NCBI GenBank assembly: GCA_017383665.1
Contig: JAFNWA010000317.1
Span: 1 to 23,505 of the forward strand
Origin: Bacteroidaceae bacterium
GTDB lineage: Bacteria > Bacteroidota > Bacteroidia > Bacteroidales > Bacteroidaceae
Length of the DNA: 23,505 nt
Direction: 5' to 3'
Below are positions 7,816-14,950 of the stretch, piece by piece. The position numbers were made by a program, and so were the translations under genes. Positions within the stretch are counted from its first letter, which is position 1; each line of letters begins with the position of its first letter. The notes under the pieces were generated by a model, which saw only the letters and a list, made by a program, of their open reading frames with translations, ran no database searches and had not been told where the DNA came from.

Positions 7816-8682
7816 GTGAGTATCATAAAAAGAAAAATAGGGGTTGCAGTTCTATTGGTGATGACTGTGATGGGTGTAAAGGCTCAGGATGCTATGCCGG
7901 AGCCGGTTATGCCACACAAGCCAATGGAATTGGTCGATACTCTGTATTTGCGCAACATGTTGCTGAACGAGGAGAATATTATCCCGTCGGACAACATGTA
8001 TCCCGAATGGAGAAACAGTATCGTGCACTACAACTCCGCGATGCCCGATTCCTTTAGAATAAATCTGCGCAACTCTGTGATGCCGACCCTGAACACGAAG
8101 ATTACAGATGTGTTCGGGTATCGTCCGTCGCGCAAGCGTGTACATCAGGGTCTCGATATAAAGGTAAAGACCGGAGATACCATATATGCTGCATTTGACG
8201 GGAAGGTTCGCATAACCGCATACCAACGCCGTGGCTATGGCCATTATGTGGTGATACGCCACAATAACGGGATTGAGACTTTGTATGCTCACCTTTCGAA
8301 AAAACTGGTAAAGGTCAACCATAATGTCAAGGCCGGTGACCCTATCGGTCTTGGTGGAAATACGGGGCGTAGTTCCGGGTCGCATTTGCATTTTGAGACC
8401 ATACTTATGGGCAAGAGTATAGATCCTGCCGCGATGTTCGATTTCAAGAATCAAAAGACAACAGGCGAGAGTTATATATACCGTAGGCCGGGTAGCAAGT
8501 ATGTAGAGAACGGAAAGGTCAAGACTGCCGGTCCGGAACCCAAATTCCATAAGGTTAAAAGTGGTGATACGATTGCAAGAATTGCAAGGAAATACGGTGT
8601 TCCGCAAAAACAGATATTTGATTTGAATGGCCTGAATTCCCGTTCGGTTATACGACCCGGTCAGAGTCTTCGGTATCAATAA
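7816..8682 (+). CDS. Secreted M23 (LytM) peptidase with C-terminal LysM domain
   Basis: Predicted periplasmic or envelope murein endopeptidase. The 288-residue protein starts at GTG: the next Met (residue 16) would cut through the signal peptide (residues 1-24, ending MGVKAQ). The M23 domain (about 85-220) has every expected residue: zinc ligands His110 and Asp114 (HQGLD), the YAHL histidine 159, and HLH at 190-192 with catalytic His190 and zinc ligand His192. A LysM domain (about 241-288, KFHKVKSGDTIARIARKYG) should bind the glycan chains of peptidoglycan. Predicted to be catalytically active, unlike the M23 protein at 14951-15805. It follows ndk by three bases. Exact peptide-bond target unknown. 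Confidence 0.93.
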   Translation: MSIIKRKIGVAVLLVMTVMGVKAQDAMPEPVMPHKPMELVDTLYLRNMLLNEENIIPSDNMYPEWRNSIVHYNSAMPDSFRINLRNSVMPTLNTKITDVFGYRPSRKRVHQGLDIKVKTGDTIYAAFDGKVRITAYQRRGYGHYVVIRHNNGIETLYAHLSKKLVKVNHNVKAGDPIGLGGNTGRSSGSHLHFETILMGKSIDPAAMFDFKNQKTTGESYIYRRPGSKYVENGKVKTAGPEPKFHKVKSGDTIARIARKYGVPQKQIFDLNGLNSRSVIRPGQSLRYQ

Positions 8683-8689
8683 GCGGGGC

Positions 8690-8712
8690 GAACAAATGTT
8701 CCAAAAATTTTG
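8690..8712. promoter_or_regulatory. Two adjacent short palindromes before the first small-protein gene
   Basis: gaaca-aa-tgttc (8690-8701) is followed directly by caaaa-a-ttttg (8702-8712). They fill much of the 45-bp gap between the M23/LysM gene and the first small-protein gene. No TAnnTTTG promoter element is visible in this gap. They could be a regulator site, a weak hairpin or chance in A/T-rich DNA. Confidence 0.25.
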
Positions 8713-8784
8713 TTTAACAAAAAATAGATGATTATGAAGAAGTTTTTAATGGTAGCCATTGCTGTGTTTATGATGGCAGGTACA
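8710..8784 (+). repeat. Direct repeat copy 1 (leader and signal-peptide region)
   Basis: From TTGTTTAAC through ATAGATGATTATGAA to GTTTATGATGGCAGGTACA, this stretch closely matches 9288-9363. It covers the last bases before the start codon and the signal-peptide codons of the first small-protein gene. The copies differ by a one-base indel before the ATG and scattered substitutions, as expected of an older tandem gene duplication. Confidence 0.8.
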
Positions 8785-9111
8785 GCTGCAGCGGTAGAGA
8801 GTGTGGCAATAGTGGAGAACAATGTGACAGCAACAGAGAATGAGAATATTGCTGATAAATTGATCGCATTGATGAAGGATTATACAAACAAGGCTAATGC
8901 AGCTACATCTATGGATGTTCTTGAGAAGCTCTATGCCGAATTCGAGACCACAATGGCCGATTTTGCCGAGAAGAACGCTGCCGAAATTGCAGAATTTGAG
9001 GCAAATATCACAGACGATGCAAAAAAGAAGTATGAAGCTGCGCTTCAGAAAGCAACAGAGCGACTGACAAAGGCTTTTGAAAAGAAGGCTTTGCAGTTTA
9101 TGGGAGAGTAA
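8728..9111 (+). CDS. Small exported protein, paralogue 1 (unknown function)
   Basis: I do not recognise this family. The 127-residue protein has a signal peptide (about 1-22, MKKFLMVAIAVFMMAGTAAA after a possible MI-), then a mature chain of about 105 residues with no cysteine, rich in Ala, Glu and Lys, which reads as mostly amphipathic helix. The start may be 8728 or the in-frame ATG at 8734 (ATGATTATG). It shares the signal peptide, the block ADKLIAL-K-YTNK-NAA and a general acidic helical C-terminus with the next gene, so the two are tandem paralogues. It may be read through from the M23/LysM gene 45 bp upstream, since no promoter element is evident in the gap. Two hairpins follow it. Confidence 0.8.
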   Translation: MIMKKFLMVAIAVFMMAGTAAAVESVAIVENNVTATENENIADKLIALMKDYTNKANAATSMDVLEKLYAEFETTMADFAEKNAAEIAEFEANITDDAKKKYEAALQKATERLTKAFEKKALQFMGE

Positions 9112-9138
9112 ATATAGCCTGTAACTTTTAAGATAGAA

Positions 9139-9174
9139 GAGGTTGACTAAAAAAGGCTCTTTTTATCAAACCTC
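9139..9174 (+). terminator. Hairpin after small-protein gene 1
   Basis: Outer arms gaggttga (9139-9146) and tcaaacctc (9166-9174, one bulged A) enclose an inner stem aaaaag/cttttt (9150-9155 and 9159-9164) around a GCT loop. It begins 28 bases after the stop codon. Weaker than the hairpin immediately following; it may be an RNA structure rather than a terminator. Confidence 0.45.
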
Positions 9175-9176
9175 AC

Positions 9177-9218
9177 AAAAGGGAACGACCCATTTTTGCT
9201 TTTGGGTCGTTCCCTTTT
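9177..9218 (+). terminator. 16-bp perfect hairpin terminator
   Basis: Perfect 16-base arms (9177-9192 and 9203-9218; core GGGAACGACCCA) enclose a 10-base T-rich loop. The stem ends in an A/T run (aaaa/tttt) and is followed by ATTTTG, as in rho-independent terminators. It probably ends the transcript of small-protein gene 1 and isolates it from gene 2. Confidence 0.8.
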
Positions 9219-9235
9219 ATTTTGCTGTCCGATAT

Positions 9236-9266
9236 TTTGTTTTTTTAAGAAAATCATATACATTTG
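9236..9266 (+). promoter_or_regulatory. Full Bacteroidetes promoter for small-protein gene 2
   Basis: A -33 TTTG (9236-9239) and a -7 TACATTTG (9259-9266) are separated by 19 bases, the expected spacing for the Bacteroidetes primary sigma factor. Transcription would start near 9273, giving a leader of about 35 bases. This is the best-formed promoter in the window and shows that gene 2 is a separate unit. Confidence 0.75.
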
Positions 9267-9287
9267 CGATAGTTAATGTTGACATTA

Positions 9288-9363
9288 TTGTTTAACCCTT
9301 AAATAGATGATTATGAAAAAGTTTTTGTTGGCTGCTATTGCAGTGTTTATGATGGCAGGTACA
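9288..9363 (+). repeat. Direct repeat copy 2 (leader and signal-peptide region)
   Basis: Second copy of the 8710-8784 repeat, about 578 bases downstream. It includes the TTGTTTAAC element, the AAATAGATGATTATGAA start context and the signal-peptide codons of the second small-protein gene. Confidence 0.8.
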
Positions 9364-9714
9364 ACTATTGCTGCTGAAAATGTAGTAGTGGTAAATAATG
9401 AAGTGACAACAACAGTATCAGAAAATGCTGCAGACAAGTTGATAGCACTAATTAAGAGCTACACAAATAAAATCAATGCAGCCAAGACTGTTGATGAATT
9501 GATGAAGGTTTCAGAACAGTGCTATACAGAAATGATGGAATTCCAGGAGAAGAATATGGAAGAGATTATGGCACTTGAGGGTATTTTGACCGAGGAGCAG
9601 CAGGCTGCATACGAGGAGAAACTTGAGGCTGTAATGGCTGAGTTTGAAGCTGCAGCAGAGAAGAAGGCCGAGGAACTCATGGGGGAGTTTGAGCTTGAAG
9701 ATGCTGAATTCTAA
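9307..9714 (+). CDS. Small exported protein, paralogue 2 (unknown function)
   Basis: No family recognised. The 135-residue protein has a signal peptide (MKKFLLAAIAVFMMAGTTIAA after a possible MI-; in-frame ATGs at 9307 and 9313), then a strongly acidic, Glu/Ala/Met-rich chain predicted to be helical, with a single cysteine (EQCYTEM). It is paralogous to the gene at 8728: the leader, signal peptide and the block ADKLIALIKSYTNKINAAKT match closely, while the C-terminal half has diverged and ends in a more acidic tail (ELEDAEF). It has its own consensus promoter and a strong terminator, so it is expressed alone. Possible roles such as periplasmic chaperone or binding protein are guesses; nothing in the sequence decides. 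Confidence 0.8.
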   Translation: MIMKKFLLAAIAVFMMAGTTIAAENVVVVNNEVTTTVSENAADKLIALIKSYTNKINAAKTVDELMKVSEQCYTEMMEFQEKNMEEIMALEGILTEEQQAAYEEKLEAVMAEFEAAAEKKAEELMGEFELEDAEF

Positions 9715-9728
9715 TCGGCGTTCATGTA

Positions 9729-9773
9729 TATATAAATAGAGCCTCGCGCAATGCGCGAGGCTCTATTTATATA
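9729..9773. terminator. 21-bp hairpin terminator between convergent genes
   Basis: Perfect 21-base arms (9729-9749 and 9753-9773) flank the loop AAT; the core is GAGCCTCGCGC. On the plus strand a T-rich run (gttgttttttt) follows closely, so it should end transcription of the small-protein gene. It lies between that gene and the convergent phosphatase gene, so it may also stop the long minus-strand operon, although no T run follows in that direction. Confidence 0.85.
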
Positions 9774-9805
9774 CTGTTGTTTTTTTACTTTTTGTTATCG
9801 CAATG

Positions 9806-11134
9806 TTATTCTTTGGAATCATTGTCTGTGAAGAAACTCTTTATTATCAATGGAATATCGGTGTTGTCAATGACACCGTTGAACCTGTCTGCATTCTCGC
9901 CAATGGCAAAGAGCGGAACAAATGTACCGGAGTGATTGCCGCTTGCCCATGACAGCAGAGCTGCGCGGTCAAGGTCGTATATTGCTTCGTATGCGATAAG
10001 CTTGGCAAGGTCTGATGTCATCTCTACATCTTCATCGGCATTGTGGTTGCCTCGTGGCTCCACACCAATATTTTCCTTTACGAGTTCTGCAACTTTGCCC
10101 CATGTTGTCTCTCCCATTGCACTCAGCATGGCTGCGAGTTTGTCAATGCTCACTTTTTGCGATGAAAGGGCTTTAAGGTTCAGTTTGTACTGGCCAGTGT
10201 AGCCAAGAACAATGCCACCGGTCTCATGGTCGGCAGTAACGATGATGAGGGTCTCGTCCTTGTGCTTCTTGTAGAACTCATAGGCTTCGGCAATGGCTGC
10301 ATTGAAGTCGAGCACCTCGTTAATCATGGTAGCAGCATCGTCGCTGTGCGAAGCGTAGTCAATTTTGCCGCCCTCGACCATCATGAAGAAACCTTCTTTC
10401 TTGCTCTTCTTGCTCAAGAAATCTATTCCGGCTCTTGTTATCTGCGCAAGGGTAAGGTCATCGGCTGTGCGGTCAATGGTATAAGGCAATTCTTCGGCTA
10501 CATTCTCCTGGTAGAGCATCATCTTCTTGGCTTTCTTGGCTTTCGATTCGTAATCATCATAGCCACGGACTATTGTATATCCTTGTTTCTCAGCTCTTGC
10601 ATACAGGTCGTTGCGCTGCTCTGCGGTGCATTTAGCATCGCCGCCTGCATAGAAATCATAGTCTGCTTCGAGCATCCATTGTGCAATATCGTTATAGTTG
10701 TTGCGGCTAACATTGTGTGCATAGAATGCCGAAGGTGTGGCGTGGTTTATGCACACCGTTGTAGCAATGCCGACAGCCATGCCGTTGTTCTTGGCATGAA
10801 GGGCTACGCTATGGACATCATTGCCCTCTGCATCTTTACCGATGCGGCCGTTGCTTGTCTTGCTGCCGGTTGAAAGTGCGGTACCCGATGCTGCAGAGTC
10901 GGTCACTCCGTTGCTCGCCGAGAAAGTGGTGACAAAGGCACTCTCGGGGAACTGCGTGAAGACCAGTTTCTGTGGACGGCCAATCACACCCTGCATCTCA
11001 CCCAGATAAAGTTCTGTTGCAAGAACATGTGAAGGTCCCATGCCATCTCCAATGAAATAGAATATATACTTTGGTTGTGCAAAACCAGTTGCTACAACAA
11101 GCAATAGAAGCAGTGTCGCTAAAATTCGTCTCAT
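9806..11134 (-). CDS. Alkaline phosphatase (PhoA family), exported
   Basis: Zinc/magnesium phosphomonoesterase releasing phosphate from organic esters outside the inner membrane. The 442-residue protein has a signal peptide (1-19, ending ATGFA) and the PhoA-family metal and catalytic sites in order: Asp30 in FIGDGMGPSH, the nucleophile Ser80 in VTDSAASG, EGGKIDYASHSDD carrying the Glu, Asp and His ligands, ADHETGG, and the late His in GNHSGTFVPLFAIG. All ligands I can place are present, so it should be active. It is the last gene of the nine-gene minus-strand run, 12 bases after the serpin gene; its position suggests constitutive co-expression rather than a separate phosphate-starvation promoter, which is inference. 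Physiological substrate unknown. Confidence 0.95.
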   Translation of the reverse strand: MRRILATLLLLLVVATGFAQPKYIFYFIGDGMGPSHVLATELYLGEMQGVIGRPQKLVFTQFPESAFVTTFSASNGVTDSAASGTALSTGSKTSNGRIGKDAEGNDVHSVALHAKNNGMAVGIATTVCINHATPSAFYAHNVSRNNYNDIAQWMLEADYDFYAGGDAKCTAEQRNDLYARAEKQGYTIVRGYDDYESKAKKAKKMMLYQENVAEELPYTIDRTADDLTLAQITRAGIDFLSKKSKKEGFFMMVEGGKIDYASHSDDAATMINEVLDFNAAIAEAYEFYKKHKDETLIIVTADHETGGIVLGYTGQYKLNLKALSSQKVSIDKLAAMLSAMGETTWGKVAELVKENIGVEPRGNHNADEDVEMTSDLAKLIAYEAIYDLDRAALLSWASGNHSGTFVPLFAIGENADRFNGVIDNTDIPLIIKSFFTDNDSKE

Positions 11135-11146
11135 TTTGTTCTGTTT

Positions 11147-12379
11147 TTATTTTTCATTAGGGTTACCCACCTTGCCGGCAAACAGCACCTCTTTGCTGTT
11201 GTCTTTTATTATTGCGTATATGAATGGACGGTCAAAGGTGATGACCTCAATCTTCTGTGGCCTCATTGAGAGTAATCCTGTGATAGCCATAGTTACGGCG
11301 GCCGCCTCTGTTCCTTTTTCGTTTACATTGATATAGGTTTTCTGTACAACATCGCTGATGAACAACGGTTCGTCCGATATGCCACCGAACTGTGCCTTGC
11401 CACCGAATGCTCTCTTGATACCCATGTTGGCAAGTGTGTTTTTAATGCTCATGCCGAAGTCTGTTGTGAACTTGGGCAGTGAAAGGGATACATCGCTCAC
11501 AGTCATGTTCATGAGATAAGTGTCAAAATCCTTTGCTACATATTCTGCAGCCTCATCACACTTCACTCCTTCGCCCGGCAATATGAACAGCATGCTGTAT
11601 CCGCCCTGCAATCTTTTTGTGACCATTGACACTACATCGTCCTTATAGAACTGTTCGTTTGAACGCATCATCATCATTGGCACCTTGACCTGCTTACCCT
11701 TTTCTGTGGTGAATTTCTGATTCGTGGTATTGCTCTCCTGGAATGGCTTGCTCCATGCGGCCTTCAAATAGAGTGCGTTTATGAGGAGCATCATGTCGCT
11801 GTCTTTGAAACGGTCGAGTATTGTCGGTATCTTGCCGTTGGTGTTCTCCTTGCACCACTCATTGACACGGTTGACTGTCTCTTGGTTGAACTCGGCTCTT
11901 TCAACAAGTGCGTCAAGAAACTTCTTGTTGGTTTCAACGAACTCCTGTTTTACATCAAAATCCTCCCTTATCCAGATTGAGTTTGCAATCCTTATATCAC
12001 CGTGCTCATTCCAAACGGTCTTTGTGGCAATATCATCCAGGAGTTTGCGGCTCTTGGCATTGGCGCTGTCGCCAAGCTGCATGATGTCGATAATCTCTGT
12101 CCTGGTCTTTCCTTCGGCACCATTGGCAACCATAGCCATAGCAAACTGCGCACTCAACGGAGATAGGCAGATGTTCTCCTTGTCCATCTCCCTGCATGCC
12201 TCGCCAAGCAACTTGCCCCAGAAAGAGTTGTCCTTTGTTGCCGGTGTTTCAACTACGGCTGTCACCGGCTCTCTGTTGTCATGGCTAATCTCCTGTGCAG
12301 CAACATTCGCCTTGTTTTTTGTTGTACCACAAGATGCCATGGCTGCAATGGACATAATGTATAATGCTTTCCTTATCAT
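11147..12379 (-). CDS. Serpin-family protease inhibitor, predicted lipoprotein
   Basis: Suicide-substrate inhibitor of serine (sometimes cysteine) proteases. The 410-residue protein starts with a lipoprotein signal ending MASC, Cys17 being the likely lipidated residue, so it is probably membrane-anchored facing outward. Serpin landmarks: NALYLKAAWSKPF (201-213), LPKFTTDFGMSIKNTLANMG (301-320), the hinge NEKGTEAAAV (353-362) and the signature DRPFIYAIIKDNSKEVLFAG (383-402). The hinge has small residues at P12-P10 and Thr at P14, as in inhibitory serpins. Counting from Glu354 as P17 puts P1 at Leu370 and P1' at Ser371, but the loop seems about four residues longer than in alpha-1-antitrypsin, so the cleavage site may shift. 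The ATG overlaps the rseP stop by one base. Confidence 0.95.
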   Translation of the reverse strand: MIRKALYIMSIAAMASCGTTKNKANVAAQEISHDNREPVTAVVETPATKDNSFWGKLLGEACREMDKENICLSPLSAQFAMAMVANGAEGKTRTEIIDIMQLGDSANAKSRKLLDDIATKTVWNEHGDIRIANSIWIREDFDVKQEFVETNKKFLDALVERAEFNQETVNRVNEWCKENTNGKIPTILDRFKDSDMMLLINALYLKAAWSKPFQESNTTNQKFTTEKGKQVKVPMMMMRSNEQFYKDDVVSMVTKRLQGGYSMLFILPGEGVKCDEAAEYVAKDFDTYLMNMTVSDVSLSLPKFTTDFGMSIKNTLANMGIKRAFGGKAQFGGISDEPLFISDVVQKTYINVNEKGTEAAAVTMAITGLLSMRPQKIEVITFDRPFIYAIIKDNSKEVLFAGKVGNPNEK

Positions 12380-13740
12380 CAGAATACGAATTTCATCAAG
12401 TCGTTATATGTTGCCAAAACAAATAGTCCAAGAATAATCAACATGCCCACCATTTGTGCGCGCTCCATGAATTTGTCGCTTGGCTGTTTGCCGGTAATCA
12501 TCTCATAAATGAGGAACAGGGCATGTCCACCATCGAGTGCCGGAATGGGCAGAATGTTCATAAAAGCCAATACGATAGAGAGGAAGGCTGTCATGAGCCA
12601 GAACTCGTGCCAGTCCCACATGGATGGGAACATACTGCCGATGGAACCGAACATACCCACCGATTTTGAGCCCTCTGATGTAAATACATATTTAAAGTCA
12701 CCGACATAACCGCGCAATGCATCAATCGCGTAACCTACACCGGCAGGGAATGACTCAAAGAATGAGTATGAGATGTGTTCTACCGGGTAGTTGTTGCCCA
12801 GGTTCATTACACCTAACCTGTAGGTTGAATCAGCGGTTGCTGTCAATGATATGATTTCATTGTTGCGTTCAACCTTTATCTCTAAGGTCGCAATGTTCCC
12901 GCTATTCATCTTGTCCATCACGAGCTTTATATCACTCCATGAATTTATTTCCTCGCCGTTAATCGATACAATACGGTCATTGACCTGAATGCCTGCATTC
13001 AATGCTGTGACAACAGTGCTGTCAATACCATCTACAACGGGCGCTCTTCTGATTGATAAAAAGTTGGTGGGTTTGTTTATATTCATCAGGTCGAGTGACT
13101 CCGGCATGTCTATCTTTACCTCATTGCCATTGCGGAGTACTGTTACTGTTTTTGCTTCGCAAAGATTGCGGAACAGATTCATCGCCCGGATTTTGTCAAA
13201 CATCTTGAGCTCACTGAAATAGAGTTCATGTACCTCTTCGCCGTCCATCTTAAGGAGCAGGTCTCCGTCCTTGAAACCAATCTCCTTGGCTTTCTCGCTG
13301 AACACAAAACCATTCTCCATCTTGTGTGTGTCAATATAGTCCTCACCCCAAGTGAAAAGAATCATTGAATAGAGGAAAAGAGCAAGTATAAGGTTGAACA
13401 TAACGCCGCCTACAATGATGAGCAGGCGCTGCCAAGCCGGTTTTGAACGATACTCCCATGATTGTGCAGGCTGTTTCATCTGTTCGGTGTCCATAGACTC
13501 GTCAATCATTCCCGATATCTTGCAATAGCCACCAAGTGGTATCCAACCTATACCATATTCTGTGTCGCTTTTCTTTGGTTTCCATTTGAAAAGAGAGAAC
13601 TTCCAGTCAAAGAAAAGATAGAATTTTTCTACACGAACCTTGAAGATTCTTGCAAAAAGGAAGTGACCGAACTCATGAATAAGCACCAGGATACTCAATG
13701 CAAGAATGAGTTGCAGTGCGCGTATCAAAAATATTTCCAT
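12379..13740 (-). CDS. rseP: Site-2 (M50) membrane metalloprotease RseP
   Basis: Intramembrane zinc protease that cleaves membrane-embedded substrates such as anti-sigma factors or leftover signal peptides. The 453-residue protein has the HEFGH zinc motif at residues 22-26 in the first membrane segment and the second active-site block PIPALDGGHALF near the C-terminus, with membrane segments around both ends. Between them lie two PDZ-like regions: a degenerate first (AKEIGFKDGDLLLKMDGEE) and a clearer second (ALNAGIQVNDRIVSINGEEI). It follows dxr by 36 bases, a neighbourhood common in bacteria. Its stop codon overlaps the serpin start (TGATG). Substrates in this organism cannot be inferred from the sequence. 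Confidence 0.96.
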   Translation of the reverse strand: MEIFLIRALQLILALSILVLIHEFGHFLFARIFKVRVEKFYLFFDWKFSLFKWKPKKSDTEYGIGWIPLGGYCKISGMIDESMDTEQMKQPAQSWEYRSKPAWQRLLIIVGGVMFNLILALFLYSMILFTWGEDYIDTHKMENGFVFSEKAKEIGFKDGDLLLKMDGEEVHELYFSELKMFDKIRAMNLFRNLCEAKTVTVLRNGNEVKIDMPESLDLMNINKPTNFLSIRRAPVVDGIDSTVVTALNAGIQVNDRIVSINGEEINSWSDIKLVMDKMNSGNIATLEIKVERNNEIISLTATADSTYRLGVMNLGNNYPVEHISYSFFESFPAGVGYAIDALRGYVGDFKYVFTSEGSKSVGMFGSIGSMFPSMWDWHEFWLMTAFLSIVLAFMNILPIPALDGGHALFLIYEMITGKQPSDKFMERAQMVGMLIILGLFVLATYNDLMKFVF

Positions 13741-13776
13741 AGCGTATTATATTGTTTTTGTTTCTTTTTTACTTTT

Positions 13777-14940
13777 TCAAATCCAAGTTGTTACCATTTC
13801 CCTTATCTCTTTGTCTGTCTCGAGGTAGTCTTCGAGCGTGGGCTTCAGTATGTATGTAGCTTTTTCCATTGCGCGTTCTATGAGCTTTGGCATGTCTGTG
13901 AACTTTATGCGCTCCTCAAGGAAGGCTGCAACGCATATCTCGTTTGCTGCATTCACTACACAGGGTATGTTGCCACCCTCGGCAAGTGCTGTGTAGGCGT
14001 GGCGCAGGTTGGGGAACAGTTCAAGATTGGGCTTCTCGAATGTGAGTTCCTTGAGGGTGTTCCAGTCAATACGCTCAAAAGATGATGTAAGGCGTGTGGG
14101 GTATGTCAGTGCATACATGATTGGGAGGCGCATGTCGGGAGTGCCCAGTTGTGCCTTTATGGCTCCGTCGGCGAATTGTACCATTGAGTGAATTACGGAT
14201 TGTGGATGTACCACTACTTCAATGTCCTCGGCTCCTACACCAAACAGCCATTTCGCCTCCATCACCTCGAAACCCTTGTTCATCATTGATGCCGAGTCGA
14301 TGGTAATCTTGGCACCCATGCTCCAATTGGGATGTTTCAGCGCCTGCTGGCGTGTTACATGTTCCAGCTGTTCCTTTGTGAATGTGCGGAAAGGACCGCC
14401 GGAAGCCGTGAGGATAAGTTTTTCCACCTTGTTCTGCATTTCACCGGCAAGACATTGGAAAATGGCAGAATGTTCCGAGTCAACGGGCAAGATAGGGGTC
14501 CTGTGTTCTATTGCCAGTGCATTTATCATTTCACCCGCAACAACCATCGTCTCCTTGTTGGCAAGCGCAATCGCCTTGCCTGCCTTTATGGCATTGATTG
14601 TGGGGCGAAGTCCCGAGAATCCTACCATTGCTGTGACAACAATGTCAATGGGTTTTGATTCCACAATCTGACAAATGGACTCATAACCACCATAAACTTT
14701 TATCGGCAGATCTGCAAGCGCCTCTTTAAGTTGCTGGTATTTGCTCTCGTCGGCAATCACTACTGCTTCCGGCATGAATTTGCGTGCTTGCTGTATCAGT
14801 TCGTTGACGCGTGTGTTTGCTGTTATTGCATATACCTCAAACTTGTCGGGGTGCTCCTCTACGACCTGCAGGGTCTGTGTCCCAATTGAACCTGTTGAAC
14901 CTAATATGGCAATGGTTCTTTTCTTTATTTCGTTCACCAT
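13777..14940 (-). CDS. dxr: 1-deoxy-D-xylulose 5-phosphate reductoisomerase
   Basis: Converts DXP to 2-C-methylerythritol 4-phosphate with NADPH and a divalent metal, the first committed MEP-pathway step and the target of fosmidomycin. The 387-residue protein has the NADPH loop ILGSTGSIGTQTL (12-24), LANKETMVVAGE, the metal-site motif PVDSEHSAIFQCL, TASGGPFR and HPNWSMGAKITIDSASMMNKG with the usual substrate-binding residues. Length is normal. It starts 10 bases after the degenerate M23 gene and precedes rseP. Its product feeds IspD, encoded on the other strand at 4464-5162. Confidence 0.97.
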   Translation of the reverse strand: MVNEIKKRTIAILGSTGSIGTQTLQVVEEHPDKFEVYAITANTRVNELIQQARKFMPEAVVIADESKYQQLKEALADLPIKVYGGYESICQIVESKPIDIVVTAMVGFSGLRPTINAIKAGKAIALANKETMVVAGEMINALAIEHRTPILPVDSEHSAIFQCLAGEMQNKVEKLILTASGGPFRTFTKEQLEHVTRQQALKHPNWSMGAKITIDSASMMNKGFEVMEAKWLFGVGAEDIEVVVHPQSVIHSMVQFADGAIKAQLGTPDMRLPIMYALTYPTRLTSSFERIDWNTLKELTFEKPNLELFPNLRHAYTALAEGGNIPCVVNAANEICVAAFLEERIKFTDMPKLIERAMEKATYILKPTLEDYLETDKEIREMVTTWI

Positions 14941-14950
14941 CTTTTTCGTG

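Noticed and set aside
7852..8679. 275-codon minus-strand open frame opposite the M23/LysM gene
   Set aside because: It covers almost the whole of a gene with intact M23 and LysM motifs, and its own translation has no domain signal.
9177..9218. Large hairpin considered as a mobile repeat (REP/attC-like)
   Set aside because: It occurs once in the window, sits directly behind a gene and is followed by a T-rich run, so a terminator explains it better.
8728..9714. Small-protein pair considered as a toxin-antitoxin or bacteriocin module
   Set aside because: The two proteins are paralogues with signal peptides, separate promoters and no immunity or transport gene nearby, which does not fit either system.
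10226..10873. 215-codon plus-strand open frame opposite the alkaline phosphatase gene
   Set aside because: It runs antisense to a gene with complete PhoA motifs, and its translation is hydrophobic and Cys/Ile/Val-rich without recognisable motifs. It is a shadow of the real gene.
13462..14085. 207-codon plus-strand open frame across the dxr-rseP junction
   Set aside because: It is antisense to the N-terminus of rseP and the C-terminus of dxr, both well supported, and its Cys/Phe-rich translation looks like noise.
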